A stretch of DNA of 64,000 nt, from the NCBI GenBank assembly GCA_030522375.1, contig CP130488.1, forward strand, positions 434,001-498,000. Reading direction: 5' to 3'. Shown here piece after piece: positions 25,744 to 33,954 of the stretch (positions are counted from its first letter, which is position 1; every line of letters starts with the position of its first letter). A program made the position numbers and the translations under genes. The stretch comes from Methanosuratincola petrocarbonis. Its GTDB lineage: Archaea > Thermoproteota > Methanomethylicia > Methanomethylicales > Methanomethylicaceae. The notes below the pieces were generated by a model, which worked only from the letters and a program-made list of their open reading frames with translations, did no database searches and was not told the origin of the DNA.

Positions 25744-27132
25744 TCACAATCCATAGCTCTTCGGGTCAAATGTCGGTATCTTCCTCGGATATTCTCTCAT
25801 GCACTGGTCGACGAATATCTCTGCTTCCATCGGGAGGCTCTCGAGGATGCTCGTGTACTTCCTCAGCGTGTCGAGCTCGAACCTCGTCATCTGAAGGAGC
25901 TTTGCCTCGTATGCTTCCATCATGACCTTGGAAGCCTCAAGCGCTGCAGCCCTTGCCCTCAGGTATATGTCCTTTCCATACTCTACTATTGCTTTGCCAA
26001 CCCTATACGCGTTCGGATACGCGAGCAGCGTGCCCTGCGGGTCTCTGTACATGTCGGTGAACGTGTATAAGTCCCTTAGCGTCTTTGCATTACCAGTCTG
26101 GATTGCAGTGTTCATCAGTGCCGCTTCGTAGCCTGTAGCCTGCAGCCATACTGCTGGCGTGGGTCCGCCCATCTCCTCCCTGTGGAAGACTGACTCATTG
26201 CTCCAGCAGTCCACCACCTGGCAGGTCAGGTTGCCCATGACGTCTGCATGTGCACAGACCGCGTTCTTGCCTTCCTGGCAGATCGGGACGCCTGTTATCG
26301 CCTTTATTATGGTGTTCTCATATCCGCAGTCCTTCAGAGGACCAGTCGCGCCACACTCCACCGCGACAAGGCTCCTCGCGGCTGAGATCGCCCTGGCTAG
26401 TGCTGCTGCCGTGTGCGACATGTCCTTGCCCAGCAGACCTCCTGCAACATACATGCAGGTGTTCGCTCCTGAGCAGTTGGTGTCGCCCGCGGGCCTTGTG
26501 TCATATTTGCTGCAGATGTTTACTGCCCTTGTCCAGAAGTACTCCATGTCTATGCTGCCTAAGTATCCAATCCCGAACAGGATTGCCTTAATGTCTCCTC
26601 TCATCACACCATAGTCAAGGACCGACTTCCCTCCCATGGTCTCGGCTGCAATGTCCGAAGCACCTGCCTTGCAGCACTCCTCTATAGTCTCTGCGATCCT
26701 GTTGTCATACTCGGAGCCCCTTAGGCCTCCTTTCTCCTCTATCCTCAGGTCTCCGACTGTCTGCCTCAGAGCTGCCCTGACGCCGTATTCGTCATAGTAT
26801 TTCTTCAGGACTTCTGCCTGTGCCAGCGTACATGCATAACCCCAGTCTGGGTGGTATGTCTGCTGGAAGACATGCTCCTGCTCCAGCATGAAAGCTGGTA
26901 GACCAATGTCGACTGCCCTTGCCGCTGCTTGTTCTGCAATGGAAGCCATTTCTTTCACTAGTGTCTCCTTGCTGCGCTCCGTACCTGCCTCGGGAGCGAC
27001 CTTGACCTCGGGTACGACGTAGCCTGCACCGAACTGCACATTCCAGTGCTCTAGCACTGGGAACTTGGCATGGCCAAAGACCATCTCGTCGGGATCCTTG
27101 TATGCCATTTTGGTATATCTTCTAACTCCCAT
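25744..27132 (-). CDS. mtaB: Methanol:corrinoid methyltransferase MtaB
   Basis: About 462 residues that align throughout with Methanosarcina MtaB from memory: YTKMAYKDPDEMVFG at the start, LEQEHVFQQTYHPDWG, SVLDYGVMRGDI, AISAARSLVAVECGA, KDCGYENTIIKAITG, VVDCWSNESV and TDMYRDPQGTLLAYPNAYRVG. The zinc ligands of the family, one Glu and two Cys, fit the AETMGG, GDTNCSGANT and NAVCAHADVMGN segments. It activates methanol and methylates Co(I) on MtaC, so methanol is very likely the natural substrate. ATG 27132 matches the family start; GTG 27144 is an alternative. Confidence 0.96.
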   Translation of the reverse strand: MGVRRYTKMAYKDPDEMVFGHAKFPVLEHWNVQFGAGYVVPEVKVAPEAGTERSKETLVKEMASIAEQAAARAVDIGLPAFMLEQEHVFQQTYHPDWGYACTLAQAEVLKKYYDEYGVRAALRQTVGDLRIEEKGGLRGSEYDNRIAETIEECCKAGASDIAAETMGGKSVLDYGVMRGDIKAILFGIGYLGSIDMEYFWTRAVNICSKYDTRPAGDTNCSGANTCMYVAGGLLGKDMSHTAAALARAISAARSLVAVECGATGPLKDCGYENTIIKAITGVPICQEGKNAVCAHADVMGNLTCQVVDCWSNESVFHREEMGGPTPAVWLQATGYEAALMNTAIQTGNAKTLRDLYTFTDMYRDPQGTLLAYPNAYRVGKAIVEYGKDIYLRARAAALEASKVMMEAYEAKLLQMTRFELDTLRKYTSILESLPMEAEIFVDQCMREYPRKIPTFDPKSYGL

Positions 27133-27296
27133 ATTTTTCCCCACGATATATTCAACAGGTATTGTTATTAAGTGCTCTTCTTAATTTTATGAGGTAAAAG
27201 ATTATAGTTGCTTAAATTACTAAGAAGATAACTATGTTATATGAAGTTTTTAATGGGAAAACATCATGATTTTTGTTCAAAAATGTTATATTTATT

Positions 27297-27306
27297 TGTA
27301 CACTTT
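27297..27306 (+). promoter_or_regulatory. TGTACACTTT motif, copy E2
   Basis: The motif runs directly into TTTTTAATA, a TATA-like element whose predicted start point would fall on operator site C about 25 nt downstream. Confidence 0.4.
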
Positions 27307-27327
27307 TTAATACTATTGAAAAAATAA

Positions 27328-27346
27328 ATGGCTGGATTATCCATCC
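27328..27346 (-). promoter_or_regulatory. Operator-like palindrome, site C
   Basis: The minus strand reads GGATGGATAATCCAGCCAT, matching 17 of 19 positions of site B and 16 of 19 of site A. One half-site is intact and the other carries two changes. It lies 196 nt upstream of the mtaB start and 223 nt upstream of the first hydrogenase gene, so either or both could be its target. Confidence 0.5.
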
Positions 27347-27497
27347 ATTAACCTGATCGGGATGATGGTTTTTTGTTCACTTTGTTTTCACATTTGAAAT
27401 TTTGCAAGATTGAACCTGACGTAGCCATGCCTAATTCTTCTTTTATAAATGGCTAAAAATTCACCTAATCATTGTATTATATAACTTTGTAATATTA

Positions 27498-27507
27498 TGT
27501 ACACTTT
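27498..27507 (+). promoter_or_regulatory. TGTACACTTT motif, copy E3, next to the hydrogenase operon TATA box
   Basis: TGTACACTTTAGGTTA is followed seven nt later by TTTATATA, the best TATA candidate for the first membrane-complex gene (GTG at 27569). The position just upstream of the TATA box is typical for an archaeal activator or BRE-proximal regulator. Confidence 0.45.
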
Positions 27508-27568
27508 AGGTTAATTTATATAGGCAAACTGTAATAATGATAATTGTAATTGTTTTGGGGGGTCTGGT

Positions 27569-27934
27569 GTGCAAAAAGGTAGTCGTGGGCCGATGCCCTC
27601 TGAAAAAGTTTCTTTGCTTATTGCCCTAACTTTTATGATTATAGGCATTGCTGGGTGTATTGCCGCTTCCATAGCCTTTAATTTTATATTATTGTTGGCA
27701 TTTGTAGAAATCACTTCAGTCTCAATGTTTTTCATTCTTCTCTTGAGTTTCATACCTGCTTATTTCCCAGATCGTATAAAGGCCGGCTCGCTGTTTTATT
27801 GCGGCTTAGCAAAGGAGCCCTATGTCAGCGACTCGAGCGTCTACAGACCTAATGTGCCGCTCCTGAATGTACCTTACGATACAAATTGGGATGAGTATTA
27901 TGACAAATCAAAGATGAAGGTGGAAAAGGCATGA
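27569..27934 (+). CDS. Small membrane subunit of the hydrogenase-HdrB complex, unknown family
   Basis: A 121-residue protein with two hydrophobic helices (about residues 14-35 and 38-62) followed by a soluble, tyrosine-rich tail (residues 70-121). Its place at the head of the operon and its size recall the small NuoK/MrpC-like subunits of complex I-related enzymes, but it has fewer spans and I cannot confirm homology. It overlaps the antiporter-like gene by 4 nt. The GTG start has a GGGGGG ribosome site five nt upstream. Confidence 0.7.
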   Translation: MQKGSRGPMPSEKVSLLIALTFMIIGIAGCIAASIAFNFILLLAFVEITSVSMFFILLLSFIPAYFPDRIKAGSLFYCGLAKEPYVSDSSVYRPNVPLLNVPYDTNWDEYYDKSKMKVEKA

Positions 27935-29484
27935 CAGCAGCAGAGTCTGTTCTGACCATTGCCGTCCCAATATTGATAGTGCTGGGCGGCATAATTTCGC
28001 CCCTCGTTTTTAGAAAAGGCAAAGGTTTGGCCGCGTCCGCTAGCCTTTTCTTCTTGGTCGCGCTGGCGTTGAACTCTTGGCTATTGATTGGCGTCCAGGA
28101 AGGCACGGCACTGTACTACCCGAACACCCAGGGCATAATCTTTAATGCCGCATCGGCATTCATTGTTGAAATTACGCTCGCCTTGGGCTTCCTGGGTGCG
28201 ATATACAGCTACAGGTATTTCGAGGACGAGAAGATCTTAGCTCCCTTCTATGCGCTCTACTCGTTCTTTATTGCTACCCTTGTTATTATGGCTCTCTCCT
28301 TCAATATCCTGATTATCTATGTCGCATTTGAGGCGAGTACCATAGCAGGCGGCGTACTAATCCTGTTCACAAAGAGAAGGAGCGCCACCAAGGCTGCTGT
28401 CAGGTTCTTCGTCCTGAGCGTAGTCGGTGCGGTGACAATACTGGTAGGCATACTCTATCAGAACTCGCTTACCGGCACCTTCATGCTGGAGCAATCTGCA
28501 TTCTCAGGCGTAGCAAACAGCGATCTCGTCCTGCTCTCTGCCCTCTATGCGATTGGTTTCAGCATTAAAGTAGGGATCTTTCCCTTTGGGCTGCTCTGGC
28601 TTCCGGCTGCACACAGCGAAGCCCCCACCCCCGTGAGTGCAATACTCAGCGGTGTCATGGTGCAGATAGCCGCGTTCGCAGCCAGCAGGATAATTGGCGT
28701 AATATCGCCAGTGAGCTACGAGCTGGGTCTATCCTTGGTCACACTAGGAGCTCTGAGCGTTATTGTTGGTGCTGTGCTGGCGGCGGTCGAGGCAACCTCT
28801 GGGAGCAAGTACTCGAGGTTCCATGTGAGCCCGGTAAATATAAGGGGGATAAAGAGGATCTGGGCATTCTCAACCTCTTCTGAAGTCGGCGTCTTTTACA
28901 TACTGATAGGTCTTGCATTGATGGCGCCCTCCCTGTCGCCCCTCTTTTTCGCAGGCATACTCTTGCACTTCTTGAACCACGGTCTTGCGAAGGCTCTCCT
29001 CTTCTTTGACAGCGGCTTCGTAATCGAGACCAGCCGAACCGCGGATCTCTCGCTGCTTAAAGGACTGGGTAGCAAGGTAGGCATCAACGGTCTTACATAC
29101 CTCGTTGGGGGTTTCTCCCTCTCTCTGATACCCGGAACCCTGGGTTATAACACCTTCTTGGAGTTCACCCGGGGTCACATCGGCATAGAGATCACTGCGG
29201 TAATAATCACGGCTGCGCTGTTCATTTTCTTCACCACCCTGTACTCGCTCAGATCAATAGTTGCAGGAAGGCCGAAGGCTAAAGTTGAGTATGTTGGCAA
29301 GATCCACAGCCACGCCGTCCTCAGGATCCCTGGGGTGGTTCTTGCATTTTGCATCGTCGCCTTGGGCATTATGGTGCTCTTGGGTGCGAATGGGATCGCC
29401 CTTGAGGGATACTACCACCAGTTCGAAGAATGGTTCAGCGTGGCTGCCAAAACGATTTCGGAACCGTGGGTAGGTGTTGCATGA
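27931..29484 (+). CDS. Antiporter-like membrane subunit (NuoL/M/N and HyfB/MrpD family)
   Basis: A 517-residue protein with about 14 membrane helices and the proton-antiporter core motif FSIKVGIFPFGLLWLPAAHSEAP, including the buried Lys and the conserved His. An acidic residue in the fifth helix region (IIYVAFEASTIAGG) matches the essential Glu of the family. It would couple electron transfer in the peripheral arm to movement of H+ or Na+ across the membrane. It is the only antiporter-like subunit in the cluster, so the complex should have at most one such channel besides the NuoH-type subunit. Confidence 0.9.
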   Translation: MTAAESVLTIAVPILIVLGGIISPLVFRKGKGLAASASLFFLVALALNSWLLIGVQEGTALYYPNTQGIIFNAASAFIVEITLALGFLGAIYSYRYFEDEKILAPFYALYSFFIATLVIMALSFNILIIYVAFEASTIAGGVLILFTKRRSATKAAVRFFVLSVVGAVTILVGILYQNSLTGTFMLEQSAFSGVANSDLVLLSALYAIGFSIKVGIFPFGLLWLPAAHSEAPTPVSAILSGVMVQIAAFAASRIIGVISPVSYELGLSLVTLGALSVIVGAVLAAVEATSGSKYSRFHVSPVNIRGIKRIWAFSTSSEVGVFYILIGLALMAPSLSPLFFAGILLHFLNHGLAKALLFFDSGFVIETSRTADLSLLKGLGSKVGINGLTYLVGGFSLSLIPGTLGYNTFLEFTRGHIGIEITAVIITAALFIFFTTLYSLRSIVAGRPKAKVEYVGKIHSHAVLRIPGVVLAFCIVALGIMVLLGANGIALEGYYHQFEEWFSVAAKTISEPWVGVA

Positions 29485-30011
29485 TGGCATACATAGTAGC
29501 TCCCCAAAAGAAGCTTAAGGAACCCATCCCCGTCCCAGGCACAAAAGAGAAGGTCACGGATCTCGTGGTCATCCATGATCCGACCAAATGCACTGGGTGC
29601 GGACAGTGCATGATTGGTTGCGCATACAAGCACTTCAGGACATTTGACAAGCGGTTCGGCCTCCTTTACGTATTCGAGGACCCGATCAACAAGGGGCGGT
29701 ATGTGAACGCAAACTGTTCGCATTGCGTCTTCCCGATGTGCCTCGCCTCGTGCCCTAAGGAGGCCATTTACAAGGACGAGAAGGGGATAGTCCGAATATC
29801 GCCGTTGCTATGCGTCGGGTGCGGGACATGCAACCAGGCCTGCCCGATCGGGATCCCCAGGCTTGACGAGGAGCGGAAAGTCTATGTTAAGTGCGATTTC
29901 TGCGATGGGGAATGGCCCATGTGCGTACAGATGTGCAGCTCGAATGCGCTGAGGCTGCTCCCGAGGAAGGAAGCGTTTGAGTACGTCAATAAATTGAGGG
30001 GTGGCAAATGA
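29481..30011 (+). CDS. Four-cluster ferredoxin-type electron-transfer subunit (HycB/DmsB-like)
   Basis: A 176-residue protein with sixteen cysteines in four groups: CTGCGQCMIGC, CSHCVFPMCLASC, CVGCGTCNQAC and CDFCDGEWPMCVQMC, the arrangement of HycB/DmsB-type subunits that wire four [4Fe-4S] clusters in a chain. It overlaps the antiporter gene (ATGA) and lies just before the HdrB-type gene. A natural reading is that it carries electrons between the hydrogenase arm and the HdrB-like active site, replacing HdrC. Such subunits often contact quinone or formate modules elsewhere, but none is present here. Confidence 0.92.
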   Translation: MMAYIVAPQKKLKEPIPVPGTKEKVTDLVVIHDPTKCTGCGQCMIGCAYKHFRTFDKRFGLLYVFEDPINKGRYVNANCSHCVFPMCLASCPKEAIYKDEKGIVRISPLLCVGCGTCNQACPIGIPRLDEERKVYVKCDFCDGEWPMCVQMCSSNALRLLPRKEAFEYVNKLRGGK

Positions 30012-30364
30012 TGTCTGGCAATGCTGATCGCATCAAGAGCTGGGAGAGGCTACTTGAGGCAGGGCTGAAGGTAACCGAACACAAGCAGGATGAGGACGCA
30101 AAGAAATATCCCCTTAGGAAGCAATTCAGGCCTGCGGCGCCGGATATCGCAAAGGCCTCTTTGAAGAGGGATTTTGAAGTGGGCTTGGTCTACTATGTTG
30201 GGGACGATGTCGAGCAAGATCGGGCGCTCTGCGGGCTGGATAAAAAGCCACCGACGGCTCATACTTTCAAGGAAGCTCTGGAAAGGAAGCGGAAGATCTT
30301 GGAGGAATCGGGGATAATGAAAGAGCTTGGTTTCGACAAGAAGAAGGGTTTCTTCAAATATTGA
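30008..30364 (+). CDS. Orphan 118-residue protein within the hydrogenase-HdrB operon
   Basis: A soluble, strongly charged protein with a helical N-terminus (DRIKSWERLLEAGLKVTEHK), a central mixed region ending in VYYVGDDVEQDRALCGLD and a lysine-rich helical C-terminus (FKEALERKRKILEESG). It has only one cysteine, so it is not an HdrC-type ferredoxin. I do not recognise a family. It overlaps the four-cluster ferredoxin gene by 4 nt and precedes the HdrB-type gene by 11 nt, so it is almost surely a subunit or assembly factor of this complex, perhaps a docking adaptor. Confidence 0.7.
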   Translation: MMSGNADRIKSWERLLEAGLKVTEHKQDEDAKKYPLRKQFRPAAPDIAKASLKRDFEVGLVYYVGDDVEQDRALCGLDKKPPTAHTFKEALERKRKILEESGIMKELGFDKKKGFFKY

Positions 30365-30375
30365 GGTGATAACAC

Positions 30376-31275
30376 ATGGGCACAAAAGCATCATCGGGTT
30401 CAACTGGAACAAGATATGGTTATTTCCTGGGCTGCGTGATGCCCGCGAAGATGCCTTGGGCGGAAAAGGCGACGTTCTTGGTTTCAAAACATCTCGGGCT
30501 CGATTTTGATTACATGAAGGAAAGCGTCTGCTGTGTGCGCCCTGGGGTATGGAAGGCCATAAACCCCGACTGGTGGCTGACGCTGACGAGCCAGAACCTT
30601 GCAACGGCTGAGAAGCAGAATATTGTGATAGTCGACTCATGCAACGGGTGCTACATATCGCATTGGGAGTGCCTCCAGGAGCTCAAGGAAGAGCCAGAAA
30701 AGCTTGAGATGGTCAACAGGAACTTGGAGAAGGCGGGGCTGAAGGTCACACTCAGCACTGACGTGAAGCACTTCCTCCAAGTGCTTTACGAGGATGTAGG
30801 TATCGAAAAGATAAAGGCAAATGTGGTCAAGCCGCTCAACATAAGGATAATGCGGCACATAGGCTGCCACGCGAGGAAGCATGACGAGCGGTTCCCGATG
30901 TACTTCGACGAGATAATGCGCGCAACAGGCGCTACAATTGTCGATACGCCGTACGACAAGACCTGCTGCGGTCTCCTGCTATATTTCGCTGACCCGAAGA
31001 CCTCAATATTCGATAGGATAGGCGTGAAGATGCAGACTGCGAAAGAATTGGACATAGATGCATATGCTCTGATCTGTTCAGGGTGCTATGATCAGTTCGA
31101 AAGGGCTGTGAAAGTCTACAAGGACGAGAGGGGCATTGCCTTTGAAACGCCGATCGTGCACTTCTCAGAGCTCCTCGCTCTCTCTTTCGGGTACAAGCCG
31201 GAGGACTTTGGTATGATGTACTGCCGTCCCATACCGCCGACTAAGCTCATACAGAAACTCAAGGAGGGGAAATGA
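30376..31275 (+). CDS. HdrB-type protein with two complete CCG (non-cubane cluster) motifs
   Basis: A 299-residue protein with two cysteine-rich CCG domains: C-x31-CC-x35-CNGC in the first half and C-x32-CC-x35-CSGC in the second. These spacings fit HdrB of heterodisulfide reductase, whose two non-cubane [4Fe-4S] clusters split CoM-S-S-CoB. The second motif carries CCGLLLYFAD, and HIGCHARKH holds its first cysteine. Related CCG proteins (GlpC, LutA, TfrB, SdhE) use other substrates, so heterodisulfide is inferred from context. It starts at an ATG with TGAGGTGAT upstream and directly precedes the hydrogenase large subunit. Confidence 0.88.
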   Translation: MGTKASSGSTGTRYGYFLGCVMPAKMPWAEKATFLVSKHLGLDFDYMKESVCCVRPGVWKAINPDWWLTLTSQNLATAEKQNIVIVDSCNGCYISHWECLQELKEEPEKLEMVNRNLEKAGLKVTLSTDVKHFLQVLYEDVGIEKIKANVVKPLNIRIMRHIGCHARKHDERFPMYFDEIMRATGATIVDTPYDKTCCGLLLYFADPKTSIFDRIGVKMQTAKELDIDAYALICSGCYDQFERAVKVYKDERGIAFETPIVHFSELLALSFGYKPEDFGMMYCRPIPPTKLIQKLKEGK

Positions 31276-32985
31276 TTGAAGTTCGAGGGGACTCCGGATA
31301 TTGCAGATTACGTCAGGAAGGAGATATGCCCTGATGGACTGGAGTATGTGCCGCTCAGGGAGAACCGGGTGGTTGTTAAGGTCGCTCCCGGTGATCTCGC
31401 AAAGGTAGCAGAGCTCTTCGTGAAAAAGTTCGAGGCGAGGCTCATCCATGCAACAGCAGTCGATCTGGAGCTGAAAGGCTTCGAAGTCCTCCACATTTAC
31501 GACTTCTCCAAGTTGAAGGACAGGCTCGTTGTGGTGGTCAAGGCACTGGTGGACAAGGACAGCCCTGAATTCCCATCGATTGCGAACATCACTTGGCAGG
31601 CGACTTGGGCGGAGAGGGAGATGAAAGAGCTGCTGGGGGTCAAGCCAGCCGGGATGCCAGACCCGCGGCACCAGTTCCTGCCCCACGAGTGGCCAAACCC
31701 TGTTGAGAGCGGATCGATCCCGGAGGGGTACAAGTTCGATGGTTCTACGACGGCCAAGGAGATGTACCTGCCTCTGAGGATGCCTATCGAGGAGGCCTAC
31801 CAGACGCTGATACCGATCGGTCCATACCACCCTGGCGTCATTGAGGGCCAGATCGTCTACGTCAAGGTAGAAGGCGAGCAGGTGGTGGCTGCAGACATAA
31901 AGACTGGGTTCCACCACCGCGGAATAATGAGGCTCATAGAGCAGAGAGGCTACAACAAGGGCGCGTTCATTGCCGAGAGGGTATGCGGGATCTGCTCGGC
32001 GGCCCACGGGCTAGCATATATCACATGCACGGAGAACCTCTATGATGCCGAGGTCCCCGATAGGGCGCTTTACATAAGGACCCTGCTCGTGGAGCTCAAC
32101 AGGATGCACAGCCACTTGCTTTGGGTAGGCGTCGTGGCGGACGTGATCGGCTGGAAGACTGGCTTTATGTTGACCTGGGGTCTTAGGGAGCGCGTAATGG
32201 ACATTATTGAGGCTATTACCGGAAACAGGGTCAATTATGGCATCTGGAGGATGGGCGGCGTCAGCAGGGATGTCCCGCAGGAGCTTGCCGAGAAGGCGAA
32301 GAGGACTGTGGATGACCTCCGGGAGGAGTGTGCAAAGCTGCTAATGCTCGTTGCAGACCACCCTGTCGTGAAGTCGAGGCTCATAGGCGTAGGTCCGCTC
32401 ACAAGGGCGCAGGCTTACGACGGCGGGGCAGTCGGACCTGTGGCGAGGGCTAGCAACTGGAAGATCGATGTCCGGATAGACAACCCGCCCCATGCGATCT
32501 ACGACCCGAATGTGATCTCTTGGGAGGTGATTACTGATGACCACTGCGACACATTCGGGAGGACTCTTGTGCGGGTCAAGGAGCTGCTCGTGTCCTGCGG
32601 GATAGTTTCTCAGTGCCTTGAATACTTGGCAAAGACAACCGGCGAGATCAGGATCAAGCCGAAGACCGTCCCGTTAGGTGCCGAGGCCGTCGGCCTCAAT
32701 GAGGCCCCCCGGGGGGAGCTCGCTTACTACATCAGGGCATCTGACAAAGACTCGAGCCTGCCGCACACCGTCAGGATAAGGACGCCCAGCTACAGGAACA
32801 ATGCCATAATCCCATTGATGCTCGTCGGATCGAACCTGGCGGACGTCCCAGTGGTGATGGGTAGCACCGACCAGTGCCTTGCGTGCACCGACAGGTTAGA
32901 GATAATCAACGAGAGGGATGGGAGCAGGAAGAGCCTGACATGGGATCAGCTCGTAAACCTGAGCAGGAGGGTGAGCAGATGGTAG
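31276..32985 (+). CDS. Group 4 [NiFe] hydrogenase large subunit fused to a NuoC-like domain
   Basis: A 569-residue HycE/HyfG-type fusion. Residues 1 to ~150 are NuoC/30-kDa-like (IANITWQATWAEREMKELLG), and the rest is the NuoD/large-subunit domain. Both nickel-binding pairs are kept: CGIC in ERVCGICSAAHG and CLAC in TDQCLACTDRL, so this is a true hydrogenase rather than a Nuo/Fpo descendant that lost nickel. About 30 residues follow the last CxxC and may be cleaved on maturation; no maturation protease gene is nearby. The TTG start lies directly after the HdrB-type stop with GGAGGGG upstream. Confidence 0.93.
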   Translation: MKFEGTPDIADYVRKEICPDGLEYVPLRENRVVVKVAPGDLAKVAELFVKKFEARLIHATAVDLELKGFEVLHIYDFSKLKDRLVVVVKALVDKDSPEFPSIANITWQATWAEREMKELLGVKPAGMPDPRHQFLPHEWPNPVESGSIPEGYKFDGSTTAKEMYLPLRMPIEEAYQTLIPIGPYHPGVIEGQIVYVKVEGEQVVAADIKTGFHHRGIMRLIEQRGYNKGAFIAERVCGICSAAHGLAYITCTENLYDAEVPDRALYIRTLLVELNRMHSHLLWVGVVADVIGWKTGFMLTWGLRERVMDIIEAITGNRVNYGIWRMGGVSRDVPQELAEKAKRTVDDLREECAKLLMLVADHPVVKSRLIGVGPLTRAQAYDGGAVGPVARASNWKIDVRIDNPPHAIYDPNVISWEVITDDHCDTFGRTLVRVKELLVSCGIVSQCLEYLAKTTGEIRIKPKTVPLGAEAVGLNEAPRGELAYYIRASDKDSSLPHTVRIRTPSYRNNAIIPLMLVGSNLADVPVVMGSTDQCLACTDRLEIINERDGSRKSLTWDQLVNLSRRVSRW

Positions 32986-33953
32986 ACTTGATCTACACCG
33001 TGATCAGTTTGATAGTGATAGTGCCTTTGGCGCTTTTCTTGGGGGTCGTATACTCCTATTTGTTGAGGAAGCTCTCTGCAAGGTTCCAGTGGAGAGTAGG
33101 GCCCATGCTGAGGATGTACGGCGACCTGAAGCCTCTGTTGGGGACGACCAGGCTGCTGCAGCCACTCTACGACATCCTGAAGCTGTACGGCAAGGAGACG
33201 ATAGTCCCTGATGTTTCGAGAAGGCGGCTCTTCGTCTACTCCCCGTACCTCTCCCTGATCTTCGCGGTTGCCGCAATATTCTTCATCCCGTTCCCTGGGA
33301 TGCCGTTGCTATCCGGGGTGCCGTATAGCCTGATAATCGCGTCTTACTTGCTGATTGCTTCGATACTCTTCACAATCCTCGGTCCAGTCGCGAGCGGCTC
33401 GCCATGGGCAGCCATAGGCGCAAGGAGGGAGGTCGAGCTCTTCCTTGTTTCTGAGCTCGGTTTCGTGCTGAGCGTCTTCGCGGTCGCAATTGCCAGGCAA
33501 TCACTTGTTATATGGGAGATCTCATCAGGAGGCCAGTCGTTATACCTCGCGCTACTCACAGTGACTGCGGGTGCTTTGATGCTGGTCGCTATGCTAGGAA
33601 AGCTGCACATAAAGCCCTTCGACATGCCCGAGGCAGAGGCGGAGATTGTGGCAGGACCATACACCGAGTACTCGGGAAAGCTGTTGGGCACTTACTACTT
33701 GACCAAGGTATTCCTTCTCTACGGGCTTGTTGCGCTCTTCATCTCCCTATTCCTCCCGCCGATTGCCACCGACGTGATCTGGCTTCCGCTGTACATCGTG
33801 GCGGCTGTGGTGCTGGTCTTCCTGCTCACAGCGGTTCAGGTCCTGAACCCGCGGTATAGGATCAGGAACGCGATAAACTGGTACCTCAAAGTGGCGATCC
33901 CGCTGGGAGTGTTGAATTTCATTATAGCTCTGGCGATATGGTTGGTGGTGTGA
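32979..33953 (+). CDS. NuoH/HyfC-type membrane anchor subunit
   Basis: About 324 residues and eight membrane helices, homologous to NuoH and the hydrogenase HycD/HyfC subunits. The quinone/ferredoxin-chamber segments LLRKLSARFQWRVGPM, GDLKPLLGTTRLLQPLYDILKLYGKE and DMPEAEAEIVAGPYTEYSG are typical. It joins the peripheral arm to the ion-pumping membrane arm. The ATG at 32979 overlaps the large-subunit stop by 7 nt, so earlier in-frame starts within the large subunit are unlikely. Confidence 0.92.
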   Translation: MVDLIYTVISLIVIVPLALFLGVVYSYLLRKLSARFQWRVGPMLRMYGDLKPLLGTTRLLQPLYDILKLYGKETIVPDVSRRRLFVYSPYLSLIFAVAAIFFIPFPGMPLLSGVPYSLIIASYLLIASILFTILGPVASGSPWAAIGARREVELFLVSELGFVLSVFAVAIARQSLVIWEISSGGQSLYLALLTVTAGALMLVAMLGKLHIKPFDMPEAEAEIVAGPYTEYSGKLLGTYYLTKVFLLYGLVALFISLFLPPIATDVIWLPLYIVAAVVLVFLLTAVQVLNPRYRIRNAINWYLKVAIPLGVLNFIIALAIWLVV

Positions 33954-33954
33954 A

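Larger units (their letters stand above)
27145..27568. promoter_or_regulatory. Long AT-rich divergent control region between mtaB and the hydrogenase operon
   Basis: These 424 nt hold no convincing gene. They contain operator site C, two copies of the TGTACACTTT motif, and several TATA-like elements: TTTTTAATA at 27304, TTTTATAAAT near 27440 and TTTATATA near 27514 on the plus strand, and AT-rich boxes near 27160-27200 for mtaB. The size and number of sites suggest complex, probably opposing, regulation of methanol activation and the membrane complex. Confidence 0.6.

Noticed and set aside
27350..27560. A small gene or RNA in the mtaB/hydrogenase gap
   Set aside because: The longest frame there is about a dozen codons and I saw no stable RNA fold by eye.
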